NCBI RefSeq assembly: GCF_003675875.1 | Contig: NZ_RCDI01000003.1 | Span: forward strand, 434,001-498,000 | Direction: 5' to 3' | Origin: Halostella limicola | Lineage (GTDB): Archaea; Halobacteriota; Halobacteria; Halobacteriales; Natronoarchaeaceae | DNA: 64,000 nt | Shown here: piece by piece, positions 16,916 to 25,510 of the stretch | Layout of the letters: each line of letters begins with the position of its first letter | Numbering within the stretch: the first letter of the stretch is position 1 | Made by a program: the position numbers and the translations under genes | The notes under the pieces: generated by a model | What the model was told of the DNA's origin: nothing | Databases searched by the model: none | Seen by the model: the letters and a program-made list of their open reading frames with translations, nothing else

Positions 16916-17461
16916 ATGTTTGAGGTGGAGGTGAAGGTCCGGGCCGACCACGACGCGGTCCGGGAGCGACTCGGCGCGGCCGGCGCCGAGCGCCGCGGTG
17001 CGGTGGTGCAGGAGGACATGTACTACGACGCGCCCCATCGAAACTTCGCCGAGACCGACGAGGCGCTCCGGATCCGCCGGGAGCGCGCGCCCGACGCGGA
17101 CGAGAGCGAGGCCGTCGCGCGGGTCACCTACAAGGGACCGCTGGTCGAGGCGGAGTCGAAGACCCGCGAGGAGTTCGAGACGGGGGTCGACGACGGGGAG
17201 ACGATGGACTCGGTCCTCGATGCCCTCGGGTTCGACCCGGCCGCGACGGTCCGGAAGGTGCGAGAGCGGTACGCCCTCGACGACTACACGGTCACGCTCG
17301 ACGCCGTCGACGGCCTCGGCGAGTTCGTCGAGGTCGAGACCGAAACGGACGAGGACGGCGTCGAGGCGGCCCGCGAGGGCGCGTACGACCTGCTGGAGCG
17401 CCTTGGGCTCGATCCGGCGGAGCAGATCCGCACGTCGTACCTCGGCCTGCTGCTCGATTAA
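16916..17461 (+). CDS. CYTH domain protein (class IV adenylate cyclase / thiamine triphosphatase-like)
   Basis: The 181-residue protein starts MFEVEVKVRA, containing the ExExK motif that defines CYTH domains. Alternating acidic and basic strands follow (DEALRIRRER, ARVTYKGPLVE, KVRERYALDDYTVTLDAVDGLGEFVEVE). Members bind triphosphate substrates with divalent metals. Archaeal members are annotated as CyaB-type cyclases, but triphosphatase activity is equally possible. ATG 16916 was chosen over an upstream in-frame ATG because it begins the motif strand. Confidence 0.82.
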   Translation: MFEVEVKVRADHDAVRERLGAAGAERRGAVVQEDMYYDAPHRNFAETDEALRIRRERAPDADESEAVARVTYKGPLVEAESKTREEFETGVDDGETMDSVLDALGFDPAATVRKVRERYALDDYTVTLDAVDGLGEFVEVETETDEDGVEAAREGAYDLLERLGLDPAEQIRTSYLGLLLD

Positions 17462-17519
17462 TCTCGAACGCGGAGTGATTACTGTTACGCATTAACAGGC
17501 TAACGGTGGTTTCCGCAAG

Positions 17520-17527
17520 TTATAGAA
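17520..17527 (+). promoter_or_regulatory. TATA box for metK
   Basis: TTATAGAA lies about 26-30 bases before the start region of metK. Initiation would fall at about 17546-17550, just ahead of ATG 17552. Confidence 0.5.
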
Positions 17528-17551
17528 CCACCCCCCTTCAAGAACGTGCCA

Positions 17552-18757
17552 ATGAGCGAGCGGAACATCACCGTCGAGTCTATCGACCGACGGGCAGTCG
17601 AGGACCAGGAAGTCGAGATCGTCGAGCGAAAGGGGATCGGTCACCCCGACTCCATCTGCGACGGCGTCGCCGAGAGCGTCTCCAGCGCCCTCGGTCGTGC
17701 GTACATCGACCGCGTCGGGAAGGTACTGCACTACAACACCGACGAGACGCAGCTCGTCGCCGGCAACGCCGCGCCCGCGTTCGGCGGCGGCGAGGTCGTC
17801 GAGCCGATCTACCTGCTGATCGTCGGCCGCGCCACGAAGGAGTACGAGGGCACGAGCATCCCGGCCGAGACCATCGCGCTGCGGGCCGCCCGGGACTATC
17901 TGGAGGAGAACATCCCCGAACTCGACGTGGGCACGGACATCGTCGTCGACGTGAAGCTCGGCGAGGGCAGCGGCGACCTGCAGGAAGTGTTTGGCGAGGA
18001 GGGCCAGACCGTCCCAATGGCCAACGACACCTCCTTCGGCGTCGGCCACGCGCCCCTGACCGAGACCGAGCAGATCGTCCGCGAGGCCGAGCGGAGCCTC
18101 ACCGGCGACTACGCCGACGAGAACCCCGCGGTCGGCCCCGACGTGAAGATCATGGGCAAGCGCGAGGCCGACCACATCGACGTCACCGTCGCCGCGGCCA
18201 TCGTCGACGAGTACGTCGCGGACCTAGACGAGTACGACGAGGCCGTCGGCGGCATCCACGACCACGTCGAGGACCTCGCCGCGGAGTACACCGACCGCGA
18301 CGTGACCGTCCACGTGAACACCGCGGACGACTACGAGGACGGTTCCATCTACCTCACCACGACGGGCACCAGCGCCGAGCAGGGCGACGACGGCTCCGTC
18401 GGCCGCGGCAACCGCGCGAACGGCCTCATCACGCCGAACCGCTCGATGAGCATGGAGGCCACGAGCGGCAAGAACCCCGTCAACCACATCGGGAAGATCT
18501 ACAACCTCCTGTCGACGTCGATCGCAGAGAGCGTCGTCGCCGAGGTCGACGGCATCCGCGACCTGCGGGTGCGCCTGCTCAGCCAGATCGGCCGCCCGAT
18601 CGACCAGCCCCACGTCGCCGACGCCGAGGTCGTCACCGAGGACGGCGTCGCGATCGCGGACATCGAGGACGACGTCACCGAGATCGTCGACCGCGAACTC
18701 GCCGACGTCACCGCGATCACCGAGAAGGCTATCGAGGGCGAGCTCTCGACGTTCTGA
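17552..18757 (+). CDS. metK: Archaeal S-adenosylmethionine synthetase
   Basis: The 401-residue protein matches the archaeal-type AdoMet synthetase, which is very divergent from bacterial MetK. Motifs include [20 protein letters not shown] near the N-terminus, [19 protein letters not shown], and [20 protein letters not shown] in the C-terminal half. The start at ATG 17552 is preferred to an in-frame GTG at 17546. The gene supplies the methyl donor for all cellular methylation. The convergent lipoyl-protein gene ends 21 bases beyond its stop. Confidence 0.95.
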   Translation: MSERNITVESIDRRAVEDQEVEIVERKGIGHPDSICDGVAESVSSALGRAYIDRVGKVLHYNTDETQLVAGNAAPAFGGGEVVEPIYLLIVGRATKEYEGTSIPAETIALRAARDYLEENIPELDVGTDIVVDVKLGEGSGDLQEVFGEEGQTVPMANDTSFGVGHAPLTETEQIVREAERSLTGDYADENPAVGPDVKIMGKREADHIDVTVAAAIVDEYVADLDEYDEAVGGIHDHVEDLAAEYTDRDVTVHVNTADDYEDGSIYLTTTGTSAEQGDDGSVGRGNRANGLITPNRSMSMEATSGKNPVNHIGKIYNLLSTSIAESVVAEVDGIRDLRVRLLSQIGRPIDQPHVADAEVVTEDGVAIADIEDDVTEIVDRELADVTAITEKAIEGELSTF

Positions 18758-18778
18758 GGCGGGACGGGCGGAGACGGC

Positions 18779-19045
18779 TCACCCCTCCGCGGGGCGGACC
18801 CGGGCGAGAGTGTCGCCGCGCTCGAACTCCTCCTGCTCGCCGACCGCGATCTCGGCGAGTTCGCCGTCGACAGGCGACGGCACGTCGACGCTCACTTTCT
18901 CCACCTGTATCTCACAGAGCGTCTCGCCCGCCTCGACCCGCTTGCCCTCGCGGGCGAACCAGTTCGTCACGACCCCCTCGTCCACGTCGTCGGCGTCCTC
19001 GGGCCAGCACTCCTCGGAGTCGACGATGGCGACGACGCCGCTCAT
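18779..19045 (-). CDS. Free-standing lipoyl domain protein
   Basis: The 88-residue protein is only a biotinyl/lipoyl domain: EGVVTNWFAREGKRVEAGE, then EIQVEKVSVDVPSPVDGELAE with the likely lipoylated Lys in VEKVS, then EEFERGDTLARVRP. A full E2 subunit would also have a peripheral-binding domain and an acyltransferase core, both absent. Its start overlaps the E1 beta stop by four bases (ATGA), so it is made with the E1 subunits and probably acts as their swinging-arm carrier. Confidence 0.88.
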   Translation of the reverse strand: MSGVVAIVDSEECWPEDADDVDEGVVTNWFAREGKRVEAGETLCEIQVEKVSVDVPSPVDGELAEIAVGEQEEFERGDTLARVRPAEG

Positions 19046-20079
19046 TCCCGCGTCGCCCGCACCGCTTCCTCGACGTCCGACGAGTCCGGGATGACCTCGT
19101 TCTCCATCGGCCTGGAGTACGGGATCGGCACGTCGGGGACGGCGACGCGCTCGACAGCTTCGAGGTCGTCGAGCGCCGCCTCCGTGACGCGGCCGACGAC
19201 CTCCCCCGTCACGCCGAAGGACTCGTAGTCCTCGTCGACGACGACGAGGCGACCGGTCTTCCGGACGGAGTCGACGACGGTCTCCGTGTCCAGCGGCACG
19301 AGCGTCCGGAGGTCGATCACCTCGGCGTCGATGCCGTCTTCGGCGAGGGACTCGGCCGCCTCCAGCGCGCGGTGGACGTGGAGGCCGAGGGTGACGACCG
19401 TGGCGTCCTCGCCCTCCCGCTTCACGTCGGCCGATCCGAACGGGATGGTGTAGTCGTCCTCCGGGACGCCCGTCTTCGGCCCCTCCGGCGCGGGCATCCA
19501 GCCGATGCCCATCAGGCGCTTGTGGAACATGTAGACGACGGGGTCGTCGTCGCGGACGGCGTTGTGCATCAGCCCCTTCGCGTCGTAGGCCGTGCTCGGG
19601 ACGACGACCTTCATCCCGGGGAGGTGGGCGAAGGTGCCGTACAGCGTCTGGGAGTGCTGGGCGGCGTCGTTGTACGTGCCGCCGACCGCCGTCATCAGCG
19701 TCATCGGGACGCTGACGCTCCCGCCGCTCATGTACGTGTTCTTCGCCATCTGGTTGTAGATCTGGTCCATGCAGACGCCGAAGAAGTCGGCGAACATCAG
19801 CTCGACAATCGGACGCATCCCCTCCTGGGCCGCGCCGACGCCCGCGCCGATGAACCCCGTCTCGCTGATGGGCACGTCCATCACGCGGTCGCGGCCGAAC
19901 TCCTCCAGCAGCCCCTCCGTGCTGTCGAAGATGCCGCCGTAGTCCGCGACGTCCTCGCCCATGACGAACACGTCGTCGTCCGTCTCCATCTCGTGGGCGA
20001 TCGCCTCGACCATCGCCCGGCTCATCGTCAGCTCGCGCTCGGCGGCGTCGGCCGGTGCGTCGGTGTCGGCTTCCGCCAT
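19042..20079 (-). CDS. 2-oxoacid dehydrogenase E1 beta subunit
   Basis: The 345-residue protein matches the E1 beta subunit of thiamine-diphosphate-dependent branched-chain/pyruvate/acetoin dehydrogenases. Typical segments are FVMGEDVADYGGIFDSTEGL, RVMDVPISETGFIGAGVGAA, and VIDLRTLVPLDTETVVDSVRKTGRLVVVDE in the C-terminal half. The alpha and beta subunits together decarboxylate the 2-oxoacid and reductively acylate the lipoyl domain. The start codon overlaps the E1 alpha stop. Substrate specificity is not visible. Confidence 0.93.
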   Translation of the reverse strand: MAEADTDAPADAAERELTMSRAMVEAIAHEMETDDDVFVMGEDVADYGGIFDSTEGLLEEFGRDRVMDVPISETGFIGAGVGAAQEGMRPIVELMFADFFGVCMDQIYNQMAKNTYMSGGSVSVPMTLMTAVGGTYNDAAQHSQTLYGTFAHLPGMKVVVPSTAYDAKGLMHNAVRDDDPVVYMFHKRLMGIGWMPAPEGPKTGVPEDDYTIPFGSADVKREGEDATVVTLGLHVHRALEAAESLAEDGIDAEVIDLRTLVPLDTETVVDSVRKTGRLVVVDEDYESFGVTGEVVGRVTEAALDDLEAVERVAVPDVPIPYSRPMENEVIPDSSDVEEAVRATRE

Positions 20080-21125
20080 CAGTCGTCACCCCCGGCGCTG
20101 ATGGCTTCCTCTCCGGGCTCCTCGTCGGTCACGCCAGACGGCGGGTTCGTGAACACGTCGTCGTACGCTGCCTCGGGGTCGGGTTCGGGCTGGTCCTTGG
20201 CGAACTCGATGGCGTCCTCGACGCGCTCCTCCGCCTGATCTCGGAGCTCGTCGACACGCTCGCCGTCGACGCCCTCGTCTCGAAGCCGCTCTTCGAGGCG
20301 GTCGATGGGATCGATGGCGTCCAGTCGCTCCTTCTCCGCGTCGGGGCGGTACGCCTCCGCGTCGCCCATGAAGTGGCCCATCCGACGGTGGACCTGCACC
20401 TCCAGCAGGGTCGGACCGTTGCCGGCGCGGGCGCGTCCGACCGCTTTCTCCGCGGCGTCGTACACCGCGACGGCGTCGTTGTGGTCGACCCGGGCGCTCG
20501 GGATGTCCTGCCCCTCGGCGCGCTTCGTGTTGTCGTCGACCGCCGTGACCCGCTCTTTCGGCATGCTGATCGCCCAGTCGTTGTCCTCGACGACGAAGAC
20601 GACGGGGAGGTCGTGGACGCTCGCGAGGTTGAGCGACTCGTAGAAGCCCCCCTGATTGGTCGCACCCTCGCCGGCGTACGCGACGGCGACCTGGTCCGTG
20701 TTGCGCTTCTCCGCGGCCATCGCCGCGCCGACGGCCGGCGGATACCCCTCCGCGATGATCCCGCTACAGGCGAACTTCGCGTCGGGGTCGAACAGGTGCA
20801 TGTGGCCGCCCTTCCCCGACGACAGCCCGGTCTCCCGCCCGAATATCTCCGCTGTCATCCGCTCTAAGTCGACGCCCTTCGCGATGGCGACGTGGTGCGG
20901 CCGGTGCGGCGCGGTCACCGTGTCGTCGTCGCGCAGGTGCTCACACACCCCGACGGCTGCCGGTTCGTGCCCCGCGGCGAGGTGGAGTTCACCCGGGATC
21001 GGTCCGGCCGAGATGTCGAACGCCGGCTGTTTGCCCTCCAGATACTCCTCTTGCAACCGCTCCTCGTACCGACGGGCCGTCACCATGTCCTCGAACATCG
21101 ACTCTAGTTTGGTGCGTGGTACCAT
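20079..21125 (-). CDS. 2-oxoacid dehydrogenase E1 alpha subunit
   Basis: The 348-residue protein carries the thiamine-diphosphate motif (AYAGEGATNQGGFYESLNLA, then VVFVVEDNDWAISMP) and the phosphorylation-loop-like KGGHMHLFDP region. The start at ATG 21125 (MVPRTKLESMFEDMVTARRYEERL) gives the normal family N-terminus. It is first in the operon E1 alpha, E1 beta, lipoyl domain. A TATA-like element (TTTTATTC, minus strand, 21152-21159) predicts near-leaderless initiation. The usual E2 and E3 genes are not nearby. Confidence 0.93.
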   Translation of the reverse strand: MVPRTKLESMFEDMVTARRYEERLQEEYLEGKQPAFDISAGPIPGELHLAAGHEPAAVGVCEHLRDDDTVTAPHRPHHVAIAKGVDLERMTAEIFGRETGLSSGKGGHMHLFDPDAKFACSGIIAEGYPPAVGAAMAAEKRNTDQVAVAYAGEGATNQGGFYESLNLASVHDLPVVFVVEDNDWAISMPKERVTAVDDNTKRAEGQDIPSARVDHNDAVAVYDAAEKAVGRARAGNGPTLLEVQVHRRMGHFMGDAEAYRPDAEKERLDAIDPIDRLEERLRDEGVDGERVDELRDQAEERVEDAIEFAKDQPEPDPEAAYDDVFTNPPSGVTDEEPGEEAISAGGDD

Positions 21126-21150
21126 ACTACAGATCAATCGATAACTTAAC

Positions 21151-21164
21151 GAATAAAAATTATT
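21151..21164. promoter_or_regulatory. AT-rich divergent promoter between E1 alpha and the SAMP-like gene
   Basis: The stretch GAATAAAAATTATT provides a minus-strand TATA box at the right distance from E1 alpha ATG 21125. It also offers a plus-strand TATA-like sequence for the ubiquitin-like gene, with initiation expected near 21180. Confidence 0.45.
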
Positions 21165-21230
21165 GTCAGGGGCGGTTTGGCCGGTTCCGGCGCCCGGAGG
21201 GTTTTGCACGTCGGAATCGAAGACACGAAC

Positions 21231-21491
21231 GTGGAAGTCACCGTGTACGGTCCCCTCCGAAGCGCGACGGGAGAAAAGTCGGTCAAGGTCGACGCCGACC
21301 CCGACACCGTCGCGGACGCCGTCGACGCGTTCGTCGAGGCGTACCCGCGAGCGGAGCAGCATCTGGTGGACTGTGACGGCGACCTGCGAAGCAGCGTCCG
21401 GATCGCGGTCGACGGCGACAGCGCCGCGCCGGACGACGTCTGTCCGCCGGACGCGGTCCTGTCGATACATCCCGCGATGCGCGGTGGATAG
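21231..21491 (+). CDS. SAMP/MoaD-like ubiquitin-fold small modifier ending in Gly-Gly
   Basis: From GTG 21231 the product is 86 residues, beginning VEVTVYGPLRSATGEKSVKV and ending AMRGG. The beta-grasp pattern, the length and the C-terminal Gly-Gly match MoaD/ThiS and the small archaeal modifier proteins (SAMPs, 66-92 residues). Such proteins are adenylated by an E1-like enzyme, then act as sulfur carriers or are conjugated to lysines. Longer in-frame starts (TTG 21177) exist but add a non-conserved tail. It is divergent from the E1 alpha gene. Confidence 0.7.
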   Translation: MEVTVYGPLRSATGEKSVKVDADPDTVADAVDAFVEAYPRAEQHLVDCDGDLRSSVRIAVDGDSAAPDDVCPPDAVLSIHPAMRGG

Positions 21492-21723
21492 CGGGGCGTT
21501 CGACTGGGCAGTGACTCATGTTGGTACCGGTTTTTCAACCGGCTCGGCGCGTGAACATCGCGGGAAGTAGGGGAGCACGATGTAACGAAGTCGGTGCCGT
21601 CCTTACCCCGATCGCTCAAGAACTGGGTTGCATAGGGTCTGTATATTCACTCTGACGTCTCCCCTTGCTTTGGAGAGGGAGTTCCGAGTCAAGACTGGGT
21701 AGCAGTTCGTCTGGCAGGCAAAG

Positions 21724-21730
21724 GTATATC
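21724..21730 (+). promoter_or_regulatory. TATA box for the 59-residue zinc protein (leaderless)
   Basis: GTATATC is centred 27 bases before ATG 21754, so transcription should start at the initiation codon. This supports the short gene being real. Confidence 0.5.
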
Positions 21731-21753
21731 ATGAACGATGATGGATTCATTCT

Positions 21754-21933
21754 ATGGCACATTCACCAGAAGACCTGCATCAGTACGTCTGTGAGAGCTG
21801 TCAAGTTATGTATGCAGGCACGCCGGTCCACGTCTCGGGTGGCGAGCACCAGTTTGAACCCCCCGAATCCTGTAGTGCTTGTGATGGAACCACGTTCGTT
21901 CGGGCGAGAAACTGGGTGCATCACCACGAGTGA
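21754..21933 (+). CDS. 59-residue two-CxxC zinc-finger protein
   Basis: The product starts MAHSPEDLHQYVCESCQVMY and has two CxxC pairs: CESC (residues 13-16) and CSAC (about 40-43). The C-terminus is FVRARNWVHHHE. Two CxxC knuckles about 24 residues apart fit one zinc-ribbon-like site. Codon use is less GC-biased than in neighbours, matching the lower-GC stretch around it. Function is unknown; haloarchaea encode many such small zinc proteins. Confidence 0.65.
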   Translation: MAHSPEDLHQYVCESCQVMYAGTPVHVSGGEHQFEPPESCSACDGTTFVRARNWVHHHE

Positions 21934-22174
21934 CGTTGCTTTCTCTGCTGCCTCCCTGTTTTCTACCACTCCGGTAGATCACTTTAGAATCAAGTCTGAG
22001 TAGATGGTCGCCTTGCGCTGTCAGGTTTCATGCGCGCCCTGTGTGCAGTACGACTCCGCGAATATCATCTGAAGCTGATAGAACTTACAGCGGCAGCTGC
22101 GCATCTGCACTTCCCGAATCCGGTACTCCCGCTCCGAGAACACTCCGAATAAAGGAACCGTGGTATCGACGACC

Positions 22175-23482
22175 TCAGAGGTCGTACTGGTCGCGAACGA
22201 GGTGGGCCATCCCGCGCTCCTCTAGCACGTCCAATGGCGCGAGCATGTCGAGCTGGACGACGCCGGGGAGCCGTCCGACCTCGACACCGCCGGTGAAGGT
22301 GCAGCGCGAGCGCACCTCGCCCTCGGTCATGTCCACCAGGTCGCAGGCGCGGTCGAACGCGTTCTCGGTCGCGTCGTTGATCGTCGCGCCGCTGCCGATC
22401 ACCTGGATCGGGCCCATGTCGTCGTTCACGTCGACGCCGTACTGCTCGCCGAGGCCGCGGGCCGCCTCCAGCTCCTCGTCGCTGTACGGCTTCGCGATGT
22501 GGGGGAGGTCCTCCTCGTTCGGCAGGAGGATCGGGCCGTCGATGTCGAGGTCCTTGATCACTTCCACCTCTATCTCGGTCCGCCCGCTCACGTCCGTCGT
22601 GTGGAGGGAGAGTTCGCCGTCGCCCTGGTTGGCGTGCAGGTCGCCGACGTAGACGCCGCCGCCGTCGACCTTCACGGGGCAGACGAGCGTCGCGCCGGCG
22701 CGGACGGCGTTGACGTCCATGTGGCCGTCAGTGCGCTCCGACAGCTCCTCCTCGCTGTCGAGGCCCCAGTCGTGCTCCGCGCCGATGAGGAACTGCCCGA
22801 AGTCGCCCGCGTTGTGCGAGTCCGGTAGCTCCACCGGCGGCGTCGTGCCGACGTTGCCGATGAAGGGACGCAGGCGACCGACCGTGCCGGGCATCTCCGA
22901 CGGCTTGTACAGCAGGATGGGGTGCTGGCGGGAGTTCTCCGGCAGCGCCATCGCCTCGTCCGCACGCTCGGCGAGGTCGTCGGCGGCCTCGGCGTCCATC
23001 GTCAGGCCGACGGTGCGGTCGTCGTCGAACGCGACGGTGTAGCCGTACTCGAAGCCGAACGAGGAGGCGTTCGCGCCGCACTCGGCGCACTTGATCGACT
23101 CCTCGCCGGTCCCCTCGACGACGCTCTCGGGCCACTCCGTCCCGCACTCGGGACAGCGGTGGTCGACGAACGGGTCGTCGCCGAACGCCCCCTCGCGCTC
23201 CGTCATGCTCCCGGTGCTCGTGGCGACGCTCGTCACCTCGACGTCGCGGATCTTCAGCGCGACCGCGTCGCCGACCTCGGCGTTCTCCACCCTGATGGGC
23301 CGGGTCACCTCGTGACCGCCCCGGAACTCCGGCGTGATCATCGGCCCCCAGCAGGCCGGCGGCGTGTGCGTCTTGATCGTCCCGCCGTCCGCCACCGTGC
23401 CGGCCCACTCCTGGTCCGGGCCGACGAGGCCGAGGGTGTACTTGTCGACCGTCAGTTCTTGTTGGATCTCTCGCTGGGCCAT
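22175..23482 (-). CDS. Acetamidase/formamidase family protein
   Basis: The 435-residue protein matches the FmdA/AmdA family, which releases ammonia from short amides. Visible family segments are the N-terminal TIKTHTPPACWGPMITPEF, VPGDAVALKIRDVEV-like strand, NVGTTPPVELPDSHNAGDF and the YVGDLHANQGDGELS core. A zinc-ribbon-like insertion has four cysteines, CPEC at 110-113 and CAEC at 132-135. The substrate may be formamide or another small amide. No urea or nitrile genes are nearby. Confidence 0.88.
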   Translation of the reverse strand: MAQREIQQELTVDKYTLGLVGPDQEWAGTVADGGTIKTHTPPACWGPMITPEFRGGHEVTRPIRVENAEVGDAVALKIRDVEVTSVATSTGSMTEREGAFGDDPFVDHRCPECGTEWPESVVEGTGEESIKCAECGANASSFGFEYGYTVAFDDDRTVGLTMDAEAADDLAERADEAMALPENSRQHPILLYKPSEMPGTVGRLRPFIGNVGTTPPVELPDSHNAGDFGQFLIGAEHDWGLDSEEELSERTDGHMDVNAVRAGATLVCPVKVDGGGVYVGDLHANQGDGELSLHTTDVSGRTEIEVEVIKDLDIDGPILLPNEEDLPHIAKPYSDEELEAARGLGEQYGVDVNDDMGPIQVIGSGATINDATENAFDRACDLVDMTEGEVRSRCTFTGGVEVGRLPGVVQLDMLAPLDVLEERGMAHLVRDQYDL

Positions 23483-23634
23483 ATCCGATCCGATCTATGT
23501 TATCGTTTACCATAACTCGTCCCGCAGCACCCGTTGCTTGCCGGATCTCGGAATCCCGAGGCGTTCGGTCCGGCGTCGCGACGCGTTCGACGTCGGAGAC
23601 GCTCGCCCTTCCGCGTCGCCCGGCCCGAAGCGCG

Positions 23635-23641
23635 TTTAAAC
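23635..23641 (+). promoter_or_regulatory. TATA box for thiI (leaderless)
   Basis: TTTAAAC is centred about 25 bases before ATG 23663, predicting initiation at the start codon. This also supports ATG 23663 rather than longer upstream readings. Confidence 0.55.
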
Positions 23642-23662
23642 ACCCGTCGTCAACCTGAAGAC

Positions 23663-24889
23663 ATGAAACCGCCGGGAGCGGACACCGTCGTCGTGCGACA
23701 CGGCGACGTCAACCAGAAGAGCGGTCGCGTCCAGCGCGACATGGAGCGTCGCCTCGTCGAGAACGTCGAGGCGCTGCTCGACGACCGCGGGGTCGACGCC
23801 GAGGTCGAGCACCGGTGGACCCGCCCCCTCGTCCACACTTCTGAGTCGCAGGTCGACGCGGCGACGGACGCCGTGACCGACGCGTTCGGCGTCGTCTCGG
23901 CGAGTCCGGCGCTGGTCGTCTCGGCCGAGCGCGAGGCGATCGAGGACGCGCTCGCCCGGGCCGCGAACGAGCACTACGACGGCGGGACGTTCGCCGTCGA
24001 CGCCCGGCGCGCGGGCGATTCGCTGCCGTTCACGAGCGAGGACGTCGAGGAGTTCGGCGGGCGGGCCGTCTGGAACGCCGTCGAGCAAAGCTCGACGAGC
24101 AATCGGACGCAGTCCGATGACGCGGTCGAGGACGACTTCACCCCCGAGGTCGACCTCGACGACCCCGACCTCACCTTCTACGTCGAGTGCCGCGAGGAGG
24201 GCGACGCCTTCGTCTTTCTCGAAAAGCGACCGGGTCCCGGCGGGATGCCGCTGGGGAGCCAGGCCCCGGTCGTCGCCCTCGTCAGCGGCGGCATCGACTC
24301 GCCGGTCGCCGCCTACGAGGTGATGAAACGCGGCGCGCCGATCGTCCCCGTCTACGTCGACCTGGGCGACTACGGCGGCCCGGACCACGAGGCGCGGGCG
24401 ATGGAGACGGTCCGGACGCTCGCGACGTTCGCGCCGAACTTCGATCTGGGCGTGTGGCGCGTGCCGGCAGGCGACACCGTCTCGCTGCTCGTCGACGAGA
24501 TCGAACAGGGCCGGATGCTCGCGTTCCGCCGGTTCATGTACCGCGTCGGAGAACGCATCGCGGAGCGCGAGGGGGCACACGGCATCGTCACCGGAGAGGC
24601 CCTCGGCCAGAAGTCGAGCCAGACCGCCCGGAACTTCGGTGTGACCAGCCGCGCGGTCGACCTCCCGGTCCACCGGCCGCTGCTGTCGCTCGACAAGAAC
24701 GAGATCACCCGACGCGCCCGGGAGATCGGCACGTTCCGGGACTCGACCATCCCCGCGGGGTGCAACCGCTTCGCGCCGGATCAGGCCGAGACGAACGCGC
24801 GGATCGGACCGCTCCGGGAGTCCGAACCGGACGACCTGTTCGAGCGCGCAGAGCGCGCGGCGGAAGCGGCCGAACTGATCCAGCCCTGA
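23663..24889 (+). CDS. thiI: tRNA 4-thiouridine synthase ThiI
   Basis: The 408-residue protein has a ferredoxin-like N-terminal domain, a THUMP domain (about 60-170) and a PP-loop ATPase with ALVSGGIDSPVAAYEVMKRG near residues 205-224. It adenylates U8 of tRNA for conversion to 4-thiouridine. The family region GEALGQKSSQTARNFG and the C-terminal STIPAGC motif are present; there is no rhodanese domain, as in most archaeal forms. An acidic insertion near 150-160 is haloarchaeal in style. Confidence 0.93.
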   Translation: MKPPGADTVVVRHGDVNQKSGRVQRDMERRLVENVEALLDDRGVDAEVEHRWTRPLVHTSESQVDAATDAVTDAFGVVSASPALVVSAEREAIEDALARAANEHYDGGTFAVDARRAGDSLPFTSEDVEEFGGRAVWNAVEQSSTSNRTQSDDAVEDDFTPEVDLDDPDLTFYVECREEGDAFVFLEKRPGPGGMPLGSQAPVVALVSGGIDSPVAAYEVMKRGAPIVPVYVDLGDYGGPDHEARAMETVRTLATFAPNFDLGVWRVPAGDTVSLLVDEIEQGRMLAFRRFMYRVGERIAEREGAHGIVTGEALGQKSSQTARNFGVTSRAVDLPVHRPLLSLDKNEITRRAREIGTFRDSTIPAGCNRFAPDQAETNARIGPLRESEPDDLFERAERAAEAAELIQP

Positions 24890-24940
24890 CGGCCGCGAGG
24901 CGACAGGCGACGCCAGGGGGACCCCAGCGTCGGGGCGCGT

Positions 24941-25510
24941 TCACGCCTCCTCGCCGATTTCGGTGATCGCGTACGGGTGATCGATAGCGATGTCGACGTA
25001 CGCGAGCAGCAGATGCAGCGCGACCGCCAGCGACAGGAGGCCGACGTTCCAGAGGGGGTCGTTGTACCAGATCAGGTCGATCGAGTACGGCTTGTCGAAG
25101 AACGGCCAGAACGGCTCCAGCGGCGTGGAGATGTCCGGCGCGGACAGCGTGTCCGCGAAGAGGTGAGCCATCCCGCCGAGGAACAGGCCCCCGGCGACGA
25201 ACAGGAACAGCCCACCGTCCGAGGCGCCGTACCCTCGCTCTTTCAGGAACTGTCTCTCCAGTCGGTCCCTCAGCCCGTACTCGACGGCCGCCCCGACGAG
25301 TATCGAGAACCCGACGACGAACACGATGGTGTGGGTCACCCCGTGGTGATGCATCGGGAGAACTTCCCGTAACAGGAGGTCCGCGTCGGGGAGTATCGCC
25401 GTCACCAGGGTGAACCCGATGAACGCGAGGCTTACCCGTCCGTCCCACACGACCCACGCCGGGATCGCGAACAGCAGCGCCATCCCGAAATGTCCCATCA
25501 CGTCGACCAT
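24941..25510 (-). CDS. YdjM-family membrane-bound metal-dependent hydrolase
   Basis: The 189-residue protein has four or five hydrophobic segments and the family signature DADLLLREVLPMHHHGVTHT, in which Asp and several His residues could bind metal, followed by a second conserved GGMAHLFADTLS. The family (YdjM, LexA-regulated in E. coli) is of uncertain function. It reads away from the divergent gene at 25612. Confidence 0.8.
   Translation of the reverse strand: MVDVMGHFGMALLFAIPAWVVWDGRVSLAFIGFTLVTAILPDADLLLREVLPMHHHGVTHTIVFVVGFSILVGAAVEYGLRDRLERQFLKERGYGASDGGLFLFVAGGLFLGGMAHLFADTLSAPDISTPLEPFWPFFDKPYSIDLIWYNDPLWNVGLLSLAVALHLLLAYVDIAIDHPYAITEIGEEA

Larger units (their letters stand above)
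21492..22174. other. Lower-GC intergenic stretch around a small zinc-protein gene
   Basis: Apart from the 59-codon gene at 21754-21933, this stretch has no convincing gene. Its base composition is clearly less GC-rich than either flank, with runs such as GTCTGTATATTCAC and CATCTGAAGCTGATAGAAC. I found no transposase gene, no clear inverted terminal repeats and no attachment-site duplication. It may be a remnant of acquired DNA or just a long regulatory and untranslated region. Confidence 0.5.

Noticed and set aside
14161-16923. 920-codon open frame across several genes on the plus strand
   Set aside because: It runs antisense to the membrane-protein and FKBP genes, is extremely Arg/Pro/Asp rich and covers well-supported genes. 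High GC produces few stops in this frame.
22030-22152. 40-codon open frame between the zinc-protein gene and formamidase
   Set aside because: It has an ATG and stop but atypical codon use, no promoter-like element at the right distance and no recognisable motif. It is probably chance in the lower-GC stretch.
21600-22170. Insertion sequence remnant
   Set aside because: I looked for terminal inverted repeats, target-site duplications and transposase motifs in the lower-GC stretch and could not support any.
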